A stretch of DNA of 64,000 bases, from contig JAFGCU010000009.1 of NCBI GenBank assembly GCA_016932475.1, positions 1 through 64,000 of the forward strand, read 5' to 3'. Below the pieces are notes generated by a model. The model ran no database searches. It was given only the letters and a program-made list of their open reading frames with translations, and was not told the DNA's origin. The position numbers and the translations under genes are program-made. Numbering within the stretch: the stretch's first letter is position 1; every line of letters begins with the position of its first letter. The stretch is from Anaerolineales bacterium. Its GTDB lineage: Bacteria > Chloroflexota > Anaerolineae > Anaerolineales > RBG-16-64-43. Positions 40,706-52,134 of the stretch are shown one piece after another.

Positions 40706-42304
40706 TTACTTCAAGTATTTCACCGCGGCTTTCTCGATGGCCAGCCCCTTTTTGTAGCGTTCCATGAACGCCGCAAAGCCGGCGACGTCGTTCGGGTCGG
40801 GCGCGATCGTCGTCCCCTTTTGGCCCGCAAAGACCTTGCCGGCCAAATATGCCTCCAAGGGTTCCTCCGCTTCATCGCGCAACATAAAGGCAGCCAGCAG
40901 GGCCATTCCCCACGCGCCGCCCTCGCCGGCGGTTTCCATCACGGAGACGGGGACGTTCATCGCCGCCGCCATGATCTTCTGGCCGACGTTTTTGGTTTTG
41001 AAGAAGCCGCCGTGGCCGAGGATCTGGTCGATCTTCACTTTTTCCTTTTCGAAAATGGCCAGCCCGATTTTCAGGGCGGCGAGCGCCGAGAAAAGATGCG
41101 CGCGCATGAAATTCGCGAGCGTGAAGCGGCTTTCGGGCGTCCGGACAAAGAGCGGCCGCCCTTCCAAAAGGCCGGTGAGGTGTTCGCCCGAGAAATAATT
41201 GTAGGCCAGCAGCCCGCCGCAATCCGCATCCCCGGCGAGCCCTTTGGTATACAGCATTTCAAACAGCCCGGATTCGCCCGCCTCCACGCCCAGCGCCTGG
41301 GCGAATTCCTGGAACAGGGCGACCCATGCATTAAGGTCGGAGGTGCAGTTGTTGCTGTGGACCATCGCCACGGGCCTGCCGGTGGGCGTCGTCACCATGT
41401 CGATCTCGGAATACAGCTTCGAGAGGGGCTTTTCCAGGACGATCATGGCGAAGACGGATGTTCCCGCGGAGACGTTGCCGGTCCGCTTCGCAACGCTGTT
41501 GGTCGCCACCATGCCGGTGCCCGCATCGCCCTCGGGCGGGCAGAGCGGGATGCCCGCCGGCAGCCCGCCCGCCGGGTCGATCAGCCTGGCGCCCTCCTCG
41601 GTCAGCTCCCCCGCGGCTTCCCCCGCCATCAGGATTTTAGGCAGGATATTCTCGAGTTTCCACGGGATCTTTTTCGCCTTGAGCTTGGCGTTGAAAACCT
41701 TGAGCATGCGCGCATCGTAGTCGTTGGTAAAGCTATCGACCGGGAACATGCCCGAGGCTTCGCCGATGCCCAGCACTTTCCGCCCCGTCAGCCTACAATG
41801 GACGTAGCCCGCCAGGGTGGTCTGGAAGCGGATATTCCGGACGTGGGCCTCTTTGTTCAGGATGGCCTGGTATAGGTGCGCGATGCTCCAGCGCTGGGGA
41901 ATGTTGAATTGGAACAGTTTCGTGAGCTTCTCCGCCGCCTCCCCGGTGATGGTGTTCCGCCAGGTGCGGAACGGGACAAGCAGCTTCCCGTTTTTATCGA
42001 ACGCCAGATAGCCGTGCATCATGGCGCTGAAGCCGATCGCGCCGACGGTTTTCAGCGGGATTCCGTACTTCTCCTGCACTTCGCCGCGCAGCGCCCGAAA
42101 GCTTTCCTGCAAGCCGGTCCAAACGTCTTCCAGATGATAGGTCCAGACTCCGTCTTCATACCGGTTTTCCCACTCGTAGCTTCCCGAGGCGACCGGGGCA
42201 TGATCCCCGCCGATCAGCACCGCCTTGATCCGGGTCGAGCCGAACTCAATGCCGAGCGCGGTTTTCCCGCTCTCAATGGCTTTTTGAATCTCGTTTTGAT
42301 TCAT
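40706..42304 (-). CDS. FGGY-family carbohydrate kinase (probable ribulokinase role)
   Basis: [61 protein letters not shown]; in arabinose operon. Confidence 0.85.
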   Translation of the reverse strand: MNQNEIQKAIESGKTALGIEFGSTRIKAVLIGGDHAPVASGSYEWENRYEDGVWTYHLEDVWTGLQESFRALRGEVQEKYGIPLKTVGAIGFSAMMHGYLAFDKNGKLLVPFRTWRNTITGEAAEKLTKLFQFNIPQRWSIAHLYQAILNKEAHVRNIRFQTTLAGYVHCRLTGRKVLGIGEASGMFPVDSFTNDYDARMLKVFNAKLKAKKIPWKLENILPKILMAGEAAGELTEEGARLIDPAGGLPAGIPLCPPEGDAGTGMVATNSVAKRTGNVSAGTSVFAMIVLEKPLSKLYSEIDMVTTPTGRPVAMVHSNNCTSDLNAWVALFQEFAQALGVEAGESGLFEMLYTKGLAGDADCGGLLAYNYFSGEHLTGLLEGRPLFVRTPESRFTLANFMRAHLFSALAALKIGLAIFEKEKVKIDQILGHGGFFKTKNVGQKIMAAAMNVPVSVMETAGEGGAWGMALLAAFMLRDEAEEPLEAYLAGKVFAGQKGTTIAPDPNDVAGFAAFMERYKKGLAIEKAAVKYLK

Positions 42305-42471
42305 GCCCGTCTCCTGTGCTTGATGCCGTCTTCCAACGATCGCCTTCCGCGCATCCTGATCTTCCCCCCTCCGTCTTTCCCTCTCCCCGGAAAGGTAGGG
42401 AGAGGGAAAGAGGAGAAAGAGGAAAGAACAGGCGCCCCCCATTGGCTTGCCAAAATTTTTAATTCAACTTC

Positions 42472-42573
42472 CGTCCTAACCCCCTCTCCCCGCCTTCGCC
42501 CCGGAAGACCACCGAGCTCAGGCACCCCTCTCCCCCTTCCCCTTACGGGGAAGGGGGAGAGGGGTTAGGACGG
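42472..42573. repeat. Palindromic GTCCTAACCCC ... GGGGTTAGGAC intergenic repeat
   Basis: Homologous, in inverted orientation, to 1121-1239 (shared CCTCTCCCCGCCTTCGCC...GGAAG...CACCCCTCTCCC). Confidence 0.75.
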
Positions 42574-43551
42574 TTCCACCACCACCTTGATCCCTTCGCG
42601 CTTGGCCGCCGCCTGGAAGGCATCCTCCGTACGGTCGAGCGGGAAGCGGTGGGTGACGAGCGAGCGCACGTCCAAAAGTTTTTCTCCGACGAGTTGGATC
42701 GCACGCGGATAGGTATGCTTCATGCGCCGGACAAGCATAATCGTCGCGCCCTTGCGGCGCGCGACGGAGGCCCGAAAGGAAGTGCGGTCGTCATCCGGAA
42801 TCCCGGCCAGCAGTATCCGCCCGCCCGGCCGGAGGATGTCGATCGCCGTTTCCACCGCGCCGTTCGTGCCGGCGCACTCGAAAACCACATCCGGCGGCTC
42901 GATCCCGTCCAGGCTGGAGGCCTGTTCCTCCACCTGGCGGCACTCGTCCGCGCCGAGGGAACGGGCCGCCTCCAACCGGTGCGCGAGCACCTCGGCGGCG
43001 AAAATATGCCTGACGCCGAACAGGCGCACGAGCTGCAGCACCAGCAGCCCGATCGGGCCGCACCCCAGCACCGCCACACGCATCTCGTGCCGCAGTTGGG
43101 CAAGGTCGACCGCATGGATCGCGACGCCCAGCGGTTCCAGCATCACGCCGTCCTCGAAATTCATCGTTTCCGGTATGGGAAAGCAGGCGCGGCCGGGCCA
43201 GGCGAGAAATTCCCGCAACGCCCCGTCCTGCCGCCCGTGCCCGGCAAATACCACTTTTTCACAAAGGTTGGGATTTCCCTCGCGGCATAATTCACATTCG
43301 CCGCAGGAGACCGCGGGCTCCACGGCCACCCGCCGGCCGGCGCCGGTGGTGCCGGCGAACTCGTGCCCCAGGATGAGCGGCGCGCTCAGGCGCGCATCCC
43401 CTATCCCCCCCTGCCCGTACCAGTGCAGGTCCGATCCGCAAATGCCGACCGCGGCCACCCGCACCAAAGCCTCCCCTTCGGCCGGAAAAGGGACCGCCTC
43501 CTCGTGCATCCGCAGATCGCCGACCGCGTGCAAACGGACCGCTTTCATCAC
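42565..43551 (-). CDS. Zinc-dependent MDR alcohol/polyol dehydrogenase
   Basis: [22 protein letters not shown], structural Zn [15 protein letters not shown]. Confidence 0.9.
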   Translation of the reverse strand: MMKAVRLHAVGDLRMHEEAVPFPAEGEALVRVAAVGICGSDLHWYGQGGIGDARLSAPLILGHEFAGTTGAGRRVAVEPAVSCGECELCREGNPNLCEKVVFAGHGRQDGALREFLAWPGRACFPIPETMNFEDGVMLEPLGVAIHAVDLAQLRHEMRVAVLGCGPIGLLVLQLVRLFGVRHIFAAEVLAHRLEAARSLGADECRQVEEQASSLDGIEPPDVVFECAGTNGAVETAIDILRPGGRILLAGIPDDDRTSFRASVARRKGATIMLVRRMKHTYPRAIQLVGEKLLDVRSLVTHRFPLDRTEDAFQAAAKREGIKVVVEPS

Positions 43552-43560
43552 CCGCCTCGC

Positions 43561-44997
43561 TCAGGAGTGCCGGTAGACATCCCACTCCAGATACCGCCCG
43601 AAGGCTTCCTCGACGGCCGGCGCGCACTCGGAAATGTTGACCGCCGTGTGATGCTCGAACCCGTTGTTGCAGATGTATGCCAGCAGCTTCTGGAGGTTGG
43701 GGATTTTCACCACCCCGTACCCGCCGAAGGTTTCCAGCTTGTCGGCGGTGAGTTCCCCTTCGCCCACATACGCCGTCACCACGCCGCGCACGTCATCGGT
43801 GGAAACGCGGCAGTAGGTGATCTTCCCGCTCCGCAGCCGTCCGACGACGGTGCCGTAGGTGTTTTCCTTTCCGACTGTCCCGGCGATGATCGCCTGATAA
43901 TCCATGACGGGCGTTTCACCCGGTTTTCCGTCCGCGAAGAGATCCTTCGGCAGATTCGAACAGTGGAAGATGACGGCTTTGTCGGGGTCGCCGCCGTAAT
44001 TGTTGTTCCAGTCGACCAGCGCCGAGGGTTTTCCGGTCGCGAGGACCATCGCGTACATGCCCACCAGGCCGGAGATGTCGGTCTCGCAGGCCGAAGGCAT
44101 GAGGTCGTTGCTCATCATGCTCATCAGCGTGCAGGGAACCACGCCGTAGAACTCCTCCATCGCCGTCCAGCATTGCAGCGCGCTCGCCGCGAGGCCGTTC
44201 TCTTCGATCCATCCGTCGATCACCCGCCCGAGCTTGGCCATCTTGACGAGCGCCTGCGTGTCGACCCCCTTGGTCGGCACGTAGGCTTTGATCGCATCCA
44301 GCTTGGCCTTCACCCCGGCGTCGGAATCGGCGAGCTTGTGCGCCCGCCCGAAAATTTCCGAAAGGTCGACCGTCTCGACCGAGATCCCGCTCCGCTCGAG
44401 CAGCTTCTCGCTGTAGCGCACGGTTTTGAAGGCGGCCGGACGCGCGCCGATCGCCCCCAGCCGCGCCGAGGCCAGCCCGCGCACGATCCGGCAGGTCCCG
44501 ACGAAGGTGCGCAGGTCCGCCCGGAAAGCGTCGCTTTCCGGGTCCATCGTGTGCTGGCTCGTCAGCGTGTAGCGGATCCCGTACTGGCGCAGGTTGCTCG
44601 CGCACGACATCTTGCCGCAGAAGGAATCGCGCCGGTCCGCGGAGGTCATCCGGGAGGCGTCGTCGGGGAAGGCCTGGATCAGAACCGGCACATTCAGCCC
44701 GGACCAGCGCAGGGCGTTGGCGATCGCGGTTTCCTCGCCGAAGTTCGGGAGCGTGATCAGGATCCCGTCGATCTCCTCGCGGTGCGCCTTGAACAGGTCG
44801 GCGCACTTGCGCGAATCCGCGAGGCTGAACACGGCACCGTACTGGGTATCCTCCGGGGCCAGGCAGACCGCCCGGATGCCTTCCTGTTCCAGAACCTTAA
44901 GGATGGTCTTGCGTCCGCTTTCGCTCAGATGGCCCGGGAAGAAACCGCGGTTGCCCACAACCACGCCCAGCGTCGGCGCTTTGATAGCTGCCTTCAT
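43561..44997 (-). CDS. L-fucose/L-arabinose isomerase family protein
   Basis: VGNRGFFPGHLSESGRKTILKVLEQEGI; MSMMSNDLMPSACETDISGLVGMYAMV. Confidence 0.85.
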   Translation of the reverse strand: MKAAIKAPTLGVVVGNRGFFPGHLSESGRKTILKVLEQEGIRAVCLAPEDTQYGAVFSLADSRKCADLFKAHREEIDGILITLPNFGEETAIANALRWSGLNVPVLIQAFPDDASRMTSADRRDSFCGKMSCASNLRQYGIRYTLTSQHTMDPESDAFRADLRTFVGTCRIVRGLASARLGAIGARPAAFKTVRYSEKLLERSGISVETVDLSEIFGRAHKLADSDAGVKAKLDAIKAYVPTKGVDTQALVKMAKLGRVIDGWIEENGLAASALQCWTAMEEFYGVVPCTLMSMMSNDLMPSACETDISGLVGMYAMVLATGKPSALVDWNNNYGGDPDKAVIFHCSNLPKDLFADGKPGETPVMDYQAIIAGTVGKENTYGTVVGRLRSGKITYCRVSTDDVRGVVTAYVGEGELTADKLETFGGYGVVKIPNLQKLLAYICNNGFEHHTAVNISECAPAVEEAFGRYLEWDVYRHS

Positions 44998-45034
44998 ATC
45001 GCCTCCATAATGCGCCGGCTTCCGGCGGTCCTGG

Positions 45035-46540
45035 TCACAACCCGCGGGCCAGCGCGTAATACATATCGTTCCAACGAAGCTCCTTGCGGAATTCCGAAAG
45101 GTTCGTTTCCTTGCCGATCGCGAGGAATTCAATCCCGGCGATTTCGGCGAAATCTTCCAGGTGCTTGCGCGTCACCACCTGGCTGAAGCCGGTGTGGTGT
45201 GCGCCGCCGGCCGCGATCCACGCCCCGGCCGCCACCTTCAGATCCGGCCGCGGGATCCACACCACCCGCGCCACCGGCAGCTTGCCCATCGGCAGATCGG
45301 GCGGGACCACGTCCACTTCGTTCACGAGCATCCGGAAGCGGTTGCCCATGTCCAGGAGCGTGGCGTTGACCGCCGGCCCGCTCCCGACGTTGAACACCAG
45401 CCGCGCCGGATCCGCCTTGCCGCCGATCGAAAGCGGATGCGCCTCGAGCGAAGGCTTGGCGTCGGCGATCGAGGCGCAGACCTCGAGCATGTGCGCGCCG
45501 AGGACCTTCATCCCGTTCCCCCCGAAGTGGTAGGTGTAATCCTCCATGAAGGAGGTGCCGCCGGTGAGCCCGGCGCCCATCACCTTCATCGCCCGCACGA
45601 GCGCGGCGGTTTTCCAATCGCCTTCCGCGCCGAACCCGTAGCCGTCCGCCATCAGCCGCTGGACGGCGATGCCGGGCAGCTGGACGAGGCCGGTCAGGTC
45701 CTCGAAGGTGGTGGTGAACGCGTGGAAGCCGCCTTCCGTTAGGAAGGCGCGCATCCCGAGCTCGATCCTGGCCGACTCGCGCAAGGTTAGGTTCTGCTTG
45801 CCGTCCTTGCGCAGCGCGTCGCCGACGGTGTATTCGTCCATGTAGCGCCCGATCTGCGCGTCGATCTGTGCCGGCGTGACCGCCTCGACGTACTTCACCA
45901 GCTCCCCCACCCCGTAGCCGTTGACCGAATACCCGAGCCGGATCTGCGCTTCGACCTTGTCGCCCTCGGTGACGGCGACGTCGCGCATGTTATCCCCGAA
46001 CCGGGCCACCTTCCCGCCCTGCGCGTCGTGCCAGGCGCTGGCCGCGCGGGTCCAGGCGCCAAGCTCCGCCTGTACGTCTTCGTCCTTCCAGTGGCCGACG
46101 ACGATCTTGCGATTAAGGCGCATCCGCGATCCGATGAAACCGAATTCGCGGTCGCCGTGGGCGGACTGGTTGAGATTCATGAAGTCCATGTCTATCTCGG
46201 ACCAGGGCAGTTCCTTGTTGTATTGGGTGTGCAGATGGAGGAACGGTTTGCGCAGGGAGGTGAGGCCCGCGATCCACATCTTGGCGGGCGAGAAGGTGTG
46301 CATCCAGGTGACCACCCCGACGCACTTCGGCTCGCGGTCCGCCTGCTGGCAGACGTCGTGGATCGCCTCCGGGGTGGTGACGACCCCTTTGAACTCCACC
46401 CGCACCGGGATGCCGCGGGCCTGCGAAAGGCCCTCGGCCATCTCGCGCGAATGCGCCGCCACCTGGCGCAGGGTTTCGTCCCCATAGAGGTGCTGGCTCC
46501 CGGTAACGAACCAGACTTCGAATTCCTTCAGGTTGATCAT
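45035..46540 (-). CDS. araA: L-arabinose isomerase
   Basis: [47 protein letters not shown]-type C-terminal fold; full length. Confidence 0.96.
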   Translation of the reverse strand: MINLKEFEVWFVTGSQHLYGDETLRQVAAHSREMAEGLSQARGIPVRVEFKGVVTTPEAIHDVCQQADREPKCVGVVTWMHTFSPAKMWIAGLTSLRKPFLHLHTQYNKELPWSEIDMDFMNLNQSAHGDREFGFIGSRMRLNRKIVVGHWKDEDVQAELGAWTRAASAWHDAQGGKVARFGDNMRDVAVTEGDKVEAQIRLGYSVNGYGVGELVKYVEAVTPAQIDAQIGRYMDEYTVGDALRKDGKQNLTLRESARIELGMRAFLTEGGFHAFTTTFEDLTGLVQLPGIAVQRLMADGYGFGAEGDWKTAALVRAMKVMGAGLTGGTSFMEDYTYHFGGNGMKVLGAHMLEVCASIADAKPSLEAHPLSIGGKADPARLVFNVGSGPAVNATLLDMGNRFRMLVNEVDVVPPDLPMGKLPVARVVWIPRPDLKVAAGAWIAAGGAHHTGFSQVVTRKHLEDFAEIAGIEFLAIGKETNLSEFRKELRWNDMYYALARGL

Positions 46541-46759
46541 GGCCTTTCCTCGCCTTCCGCCTTGGGTCGTGCCGGTAACCGCATCGCGCTCGCCACAGGA
46601 GCCCGCGGATGCGTACTCCGCCGCTGTGGATGAAATTTCCGATGGATTTTTCGGGAATACCTGTGCGGCACACACTCAGGGAAGCGCCCCCCCATGACCG
46701 GCTGAGCCCGTGCATCCCTTTGCGGCGCCGCGCCGGCGGTTTCTTCCCGCGCCCCGCCG

Positions 46760-47674
46760 CTAATGCGCCGTGATGTCGACCGCGTAATTCGCGAACAACC
46801 GCTGTTTGCCCGTCTCCACGGAGAGCAAGATGTAGAGCCCGGTGACCGTGGCGGGAACCTTAACCTCCGTCGTCCAATCCGTCTTTCCGCCGGACGGGGT
46901 GATCGGCACAGAGACGATGTCGGGCGTCTCGTAAAACCCGTAGATGATGCCGTCGCTTCCGATGACCGGAGGATTGCCGACATGGACGTACGTCGGGTAT
47001 TCGCCCGGATTTTCCGTCTCCCACGAGAACGTCAGAGCCTCGTCCGTGCGTTCGATCCCGATCAGCGTAAGGACGACTTTATTCAGCGCCGTGATCGGCT
47101 CATCCTCGGCGTGGATCAACCCCGCGAGGGATTCTGCGACCGGAAACGTCAGGGCGGCATCGACGGAGTCCAGATCTACCGTCAGCTTGCCGGAGCCTTT
47201 GTTCTTTTCCTGTTCGTAATAGTTGTATTCGCCCGTCACATAGGTGTAATCCAGGGCAAGCGTGGATCCGGGGGCCGCCTCCGCGCCCGCGCACTCGACG
47301 TAGATCATCTGCACCTTCTGTTCGCTCTTTTTCCCGCCGATGAAACCGCGCATCCGGAACCCGGGAGCCAGGCGGTGTCCGCCGCTCGAGACGAATACGG
47401 TCGTGCAGTCGGTCCGTTTGCCGTCTGACGTGAGCACGGCCGGTTTGGCGGCCGCCTGCATCGCGCTCCAATGCCCGGTGTCGTTGTGGATGGCCAGGTC
47501 GATGTGCAAATCCCCGGTCTCGGATTTTCCGATGCTCGTGGCCTGCGCGCTCCAGCCCCTGTTTTCCCCGTAGGACACGCCCAGGGATTCCTCCTCCGGG
47601 AGGACGATGTACTCGCAGGCGAACACGAGGAACAGGCCGGCCAGGAGCGGAAAGTAGGCAAATTTATTTCGCAT
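46760..47674 (-). CDS. Predicted lipoprotein of unknown function
   Basis: LLAGLFLVFACEY lipobox; Ig-like beta-rich C-terminus. Confidence 0.6.
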   Translation of the reverse strand: MRNKFAYFPLLAGLFLVFACEYIVLPEEESLGVSYGENRGWSAQATSIGKSETGDLHIDLAIHNDTGHWSAMQAAAKPAVLTSDGKRTDCTTVFVSSGGHRLAPGFRMRGFIGGKKSEQKVQMIYVECAGAEAAPGSTLALDYTYVTGEYNYYEQEKNKGSGKLTVDLDSVDAALTFPVAESLAGLIHAEDEPITALNKVVLTLIGIERTDEALTFSWETENPGEYPTYVHVGNPPVIGSDGIIYGFYETPDIVSVPITPSGGKTDWTTEVKVPATVTGLYILLSVETGKQRLFANYAVDITAH

Positions 47675-47779
47675 CGTTCGTTCTCCTTCCAACAGGTTCG
47701 TCAATTCCCGCGGCGATACCTGCCGCTATCATGCTCCCGCGCCGGTGGCGCGGGCGGTCTTCATGCGCCTGCCCGGCCG

Positions 47780-49348
47780 CTAGTCGAATTTCGGGACAAG
47801 GGCGTAGATCAGCGTCACCACATCCCAGTAGCGGGTGGGCGCGTCCGTGCCGCCGTCCACGCCTTTGACGGTCTTGACCTGCCCGTCATACAAGATGGTG
47901 ATGTAATACCCGTAGCATTGCCCGCAACGGGTGTGCCAGGTATCGTAGAACTCGTCCGTATACCATCCGAGTTCGTCGATCGCCGCCAGCAGCGCCTGCA
48001 CTTCTTCCGGGGTGATCTGCTTCTCGATCTTGCTCGTCCCGTTGTCGCCCACGATCCGGCCGTCGCTGTAGATCACATACAAAACGTCGGTGCAGTCCGG
48101 TCCGCCGTTCTTTTCGTAGGTCAGGACCGCGCCCGGTTCCAGCATCAGCCGGGCGGCCTCCTCCTGGCGGAAGGCCGGATCGGTGCAGCCCGCGGCCGCG
48201 CCCCCGCCCTGCGAACCCTGGATCGCCCGGACGAGGAATATCACCGCGATCAGCGCAACGACCACGCCGCCTGTCGTCAGGATCAGCTTGCGGCGCCGCG
48301 CCCAGAAGGATCTCTCCTGGCCGGCCGCGCCGGATTCGCCCGGCAGACGGGCCCGCCGCGCCGCCAGCTGGCTTTGCACGCCGATGAAGATCAGGGTCAG
48401 GGCGCCGATCACGATCCGGGTCCACCAGGAGGAAAGACTCCCCTGGAACTGGATCAGGGTCTGGATCAGCACGTTGACCAGCACGCCGAACAGCGTTCCG
48501 AACATGTATCCGGTGCCGCCGGAAAGGAGTGTGCCGCCCATGACCACCGAAGCGATCACGTCCAGTTCGAACATCTGGGCGTACAGCCCGTGCCCGGACA
48601 TGACCGCGATCGAGAGGGTCAGCCCCGCCAGCGCCGAGCAGAAACCGCTGATCGTGTAGACAAGGACTTTGGTCGATTCCACCGGCAGGCCCATCAGCCG
48701 GGCGGATTGCTCGTTGCCGCCGACCGCATACACCGAGCGTCCAAAGCGGGTGAATTGGCAGACGTAGATGGCCACTCCCACGACGACCAGGGCCACGATG
48801 ACCAGCGGGGAGATGAAATCCCCGGTCCGGGCGGCCGGATCGCTTAAGCCGGGGATCAGGAACTTGGTCTGGCCGAGCACCTTCCACCACCAGTTGTTGA
48901 TCGCGATCGCGTCGTCGCTGATGAAGAAGCACATCCCGCGCGCGAACCACATCCCGGCCAGGGTGGCGATGAACGGCTGGACCTTCATGAAAGCGATGAA
49001 GCTGCCCATGGTCGCGCCGAGCGCGATACCCATCAAGAGCATCAGCAGGATCACGAGCGCCGGGTGCATCCCGCCCCGCAGCAGCGCGGCGGAAGCGACC
49101 GTCGTGAGCGCCACCACGCCGCTGACGGAAAGGTCGATCCCGCCGGTGAGGATGACGAAAGTCATGCCTACCGCGCTGATCAGCAGGAAGGGGTAGTTGC
49201 GGAACATATTGAAGAACACCTGCGGATCGCGCATGCTCGGGAACGCGGCCAGGCCGTAAATGTACGCGACGATGAACAGCAGTACCGTCGCCGAAAGCGG
49301 TATGAACCGCCGGTATTTGGAAACAAGGGAGCCGATTCGCGGCATCAT
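47780..49348 (-). CDS. Sugar ABC transporter permease (RbsC/YjfF-like) with extra C-terminal TM and soluble domain
   Basis: GMTFVILTGGIDLSVSGVVAL; MGGTLLSGGTGYMFGTLFGVLV; about 190-aa extension after the permease core. Confidence 0.88.
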   Translation of the reverse strand: MMPRIGSLVSKYRRFIPLSATVLLFIVAYIYGLAAFPSMRDPQVFFNMFRNYPFLLISAVGMTFVILTGGIDLSVSGVVALTTVASAALLRGGMHPALVILLMLLMGIALGATMGSFIAFMKVQPFIATLAGMWFARGMCFFISDDAIAINNWWWKVLGQTKFLIPGLSDPAARTGDFISPLVIVALVVVGVAIYVCQFTRFGRSVYAVGGNEQSARLMGLPVESTKVLVYTISGFCSALAGLTLSIAVMSGHGLYAQMFELDVIASVVMGGTLLSGGTGYMFGTLFGVLVNVLIQTLIQFQGSLSSWWTRIVIGALTLIFIGVQSQLAARRARLPGESGAAGQERSFWARRRKLILTTGGVVVALIAVIFLVRAIQGSQGGGAAAGCTDPAFRQEEAARLMLEPGAVLTYEKNGGPDCTDVLYVIYSDGRIVGDNGTSKIEKQITPEEVQALLAAIDELGWYTDEFYDTWHTRCGQCYGYYITILYDGQVKTVKGVDGGTDAPTRYWDVVTLIYALVPKFD

Positions 49349-50427
49349 GACGTTGCTCCTTTCGGCGCGACGATCCTGCGGATGAAGCCCCGCACCTGGT
49401 CCGAATACAGAACAATGACGAAGATGACGAACAGGCCCTTGATCGCTTGGATCGCAAAGGCCGGGACCCCGACCGAGAGGATCGAGGTGGTCATCGCCTG
49501 GATGACCAGCGCCCCGACGACGCTCGCCAGCAGCGAGAACCGCCCGCCCGACATGAGGGTCCCGCCGATCACCACCGCGAGGATCGCATCGAGCTCCAGC
49601 GTCAGGCCGATGTTGTTGGCGTCCGAGGTCTTGATGTTGGAACTGGCCACCAGCCCGGCCACGCCCGCACAGAATCCGCAGAACGCGTAGGCCAGCAGTT
49701 TGATTTTCTTCTCATCGATGCCGCTGAAGAAACTCGAGCGATAGTTGATCCCCACCGATTCGATGAACATGCCGATCGCGGTCCGCCGGGTGATGACCCA
49801 GGACACCAGGAAAACGAAGGTGACGATATACAGCGGGAACGGCAGAACGACCCAGCCGTTGCCGATGAAGGCATACGGGTCGTAGAAGATCTGGATCCGG
49901 ATTCCGTTGGTGATCAGCTGGGCGATCCCGCGGCCGGCGATCATCAGGATCAGGGTCGCCACCATCGCCTGGATCCGCCCGTAGGCGACCAGCAGGCCGT
50001 TCCACAGCCCGCAGACGGTGGATATCAGAAGCGTCACGAGGATCACCAGCCACAGCGGGGAGTATGTGAAGTGCGGATCGAAGACCAGTTTCTGCAGGTT
50101 GGGCGGCAGTTCCGTGGCCAATACATACGGGTTCATCATCAGCGCCGCGACCGAGGCGGCGATCGCCATCACCGCGCCGACCGAGAGGTCCACCCCGCCG
50201 GTGGCGATCACCATCGTCATCCCGATCGCCAGCAGCATGATCGAGGACCCGTTGCGCAGGACGTCGATGATGCTGCCGTACAGGTGGCCGTCCATCGTGC
50301 TGAAGCTGAAGAATCCGGGGACAACGATCAGGTCGAACAAGAGGATGATCGCCAGGGCGAGAAACGGAAAGAACAGCCGGCTCTCGGTGATCGATCGCCA
50401 ATTAAGGGGCAGTTTGGATGTTTTCAT
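49345..50427 (-). CDS. Sugar ABC transporter permease (YtfT-like)
   Basis: AIGMTMVIATGGVDLSVGAVMAIA; VIGGTLMSGGRFSLLASVVGALV. Confidence 0.92.
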   Translation of the reverse strand: MKTSKLPLNWRSITESRLFFPFLALAIILLFDLIVVPGFFSFSTMDGHLYGSIIDVLRNGSSIMLLAIGMTMVIATGGVDLSVGAVMAIAASVAALMMNPYVLATELPPNLQKLVFDPHFTYSPLWLVILVTLLISTVCGLWNGLLVAYGRIQAMVATLILMIAGRGIAQLITNGIRIQIFYDPYAFIGNGWVVLPFPLYIVTFVFLVSWVITRRTAIGMFIESVGINYRSSFFSGIDEKKIKLLAYAFCGFCAGVAGLVASSNIKTSDANNIGLTLELDAILAVVIGGTLMSGGRFSLLASVVGALVIQAMTTSILSVGVPAFAIQAIKGLFVIFVIVLYSDQVRGFIRRIVAPKGATS

Positions 50428-52007
50428 TCTACGCTCCCTGCCATCACTTTCATGACCTTCTGCTCGTCCGTCTCGCCGGCGAGTTCGTTCACCTTCTCCC
50501 GGTCGCGCATCACCACGATCCGGTGGCTGGTGCGCATCACTTCTTCGAGCTCCGAGGAAATGAACACGCAGGATTTGCCCTCCTCGGCCAGCGTCAGGAC
50601 CAGTTTCTGGATTTCGGTTTTGGTGCCGACGTCGATCCCGCGGGTCGGTTCATCGAGGATCATCACCTCCGGGTTGGCGGCCAGCCAGCGGGCCAGAATG
50701 ACCTTTTGCTGGTTCCCGCCCGAGAGGTTCTTCACCGCCTGGTCGGCCGAGGGGGTGCTGATGTTGAGCAGCTTGATGTATCGTTCGGCAATCTCATACT
50801 GCTGCGCCATGCTGAGGTAGCGGAGCCAGCCCCGGCTGGCCTGCAGCGCGAGGATGATGTTCTCGCGGACGGTCAGGTCGTCGACGATGCCCTCGCCCTT
50901 GCGGTCCTCCGGGCACAGCACCACGCCGCGTTTGATCGAATCCAGCGGCGAGAAGTCCCTGACGGCCTGGTTTTCCACGACCAGGGTGCCGACGTCCGGA
51001 GTTTCGGTGCCGTACAGGAGCGAGGCCATTTCGCTGCGCCCCGAGCCGAGCAGCCCGGCCAGCCCGACCACCTCGCCGCGGTGCAGGTCCAGGTCGAAGG
51101 GCTTGATGGCGCCGGCGCGGCCCAATCCGCGCGCGGTCAGGCAGGGTTCCTTTTTAATGGTTTTCATCGTGCGCAGCTTGATCTTGGTCATTTCATCCAG
51201 GCCGGAGAGACTCCGGCCGATCATCTTGGCGATCAGGTCGAGGTGCGGCAGCTGGCGGGTGTCGTAGGTTCCCACCAGTTTCCCGTTGCGCAGGACCGTG
51301 ATCCGGTCGCTGACTTCGTACACCTGGTTGAGGAAGTGGGTGATGAACAGGATCCCCACCCCCTGCTGTTTGAGCTTCTTCATAACGTCAAAGAGCTGAC
51401 GTGTTTCATCCAAATCCAGGCTGGAGGTCGGTTCGTCGAAGATAAGGATTTTCGCGTTGGAGATTTCCAGCGCGCGCGCGATGGCCACCATCTGCTGGAT
51501 GGCCACCGAATACGACCCCAGCGGCTGCGTGACGTCGATATCCACGCCCAGTTCGAGAAGGAGTTTCTTGGCGAGCGCGTTCAAAGTCTGCCAGTCGATA
51601 TAGACCAGCATGCGAAGAATTCTTCTGGCGGACGGGCTCATACCCTCTAAATTCACCTTCCACCACAGAAACCGCATCGGTTCGCGCCCGATGAGGATGT
51701 TTTCGGAAACGGACAGGTTCATGCACAGGTTGTTTTCCTGATAGACCGTGCTGATGCCCAGATCCACGGCGTGCTGCGGGGAGCGCACGCGCGTATCCCG
51801 TCCGAATAGCGTGATCGTGCCGGTATCCGGATGTTCCACGCCGGTAAGCACCTTGATCAATGTGGATTTTCCGGCGCCGTTCTCGCCCACCAGGGCGTGA
51901 ATCTCGCCCTGCTTCAGGGAGAGCTCCACGCTCTCCAGGGCTTGCACGCCCGGGAAGGATTTGGAAATCCCGGTCATTTTCAGGATGGTGTTATCGGTTT
52001 CCGCCAT
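50424..52007 (-). CDS. Sugar ABC transporter ATP-binding protein, two NBDs (YtfR/AraG-like)
   Basis: GENGAGKSTLIKVLTGV, LIFDEPTSSLD, LSGGNQQKVILARWLAANPEVMILDEPTRGIDVGTK. Confidence 0.95.
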   Translation of the reverse strand: MAETDNTILKMTGISKSFPGVQALESVELSLKQGEIHALVGENGAGKSTLIKVLTGVEHPDTGTITLFGRDTRVRSPQHAVDLGISTVYQENNLCMNLSVSENILIGREPMRFLWWKVNLEGMSPSARRILRMLVYIDWQTLNALAKKLLLELGVDIDVTQPLGSYSVAIQQMVAIARALEISNAKILIFDEPTSSLDLDETRQLFDVMKKLKQQGVGILFITHFLNQVYEVSDRITVLRNGKLVGTYDTRQLPHLDLIAKMIGRSLSGLDEMTKIKLRTMKTIKKEPCLTARGLGRAGAIKPFDLDLHRGEVVGLAGLLGSGRSEMASLLYGTETPDVGTLVVENQAVRDFSPLDSIKRGVVLCPEDRKGEGIVDDLTVRENIILALQASRGWLRYLSMAQQYEIAERYIKLLNISTPSADQAVKNLSGGNQQKVILARWLAANPEVMILDEPTRGIDVGTKTEIQKLVLTLAEEGKSCVFISSELEEVMRTSHRIVVMRDREKVNELAGETDEQKVMKVMAGSVE

Positions 52008-52134
52008 TGTTCCACCTGCTTTCCGGAGAAAACGCCATTCGGTCCGGGGGGAGAAGCAGCTCGCGCCGCTTCTCCCCCCACTTGCGCAACTTCCGCTTCA
52101 GGATGCTTCCAAGCTTATGGAAGTTGCCCGCGGT

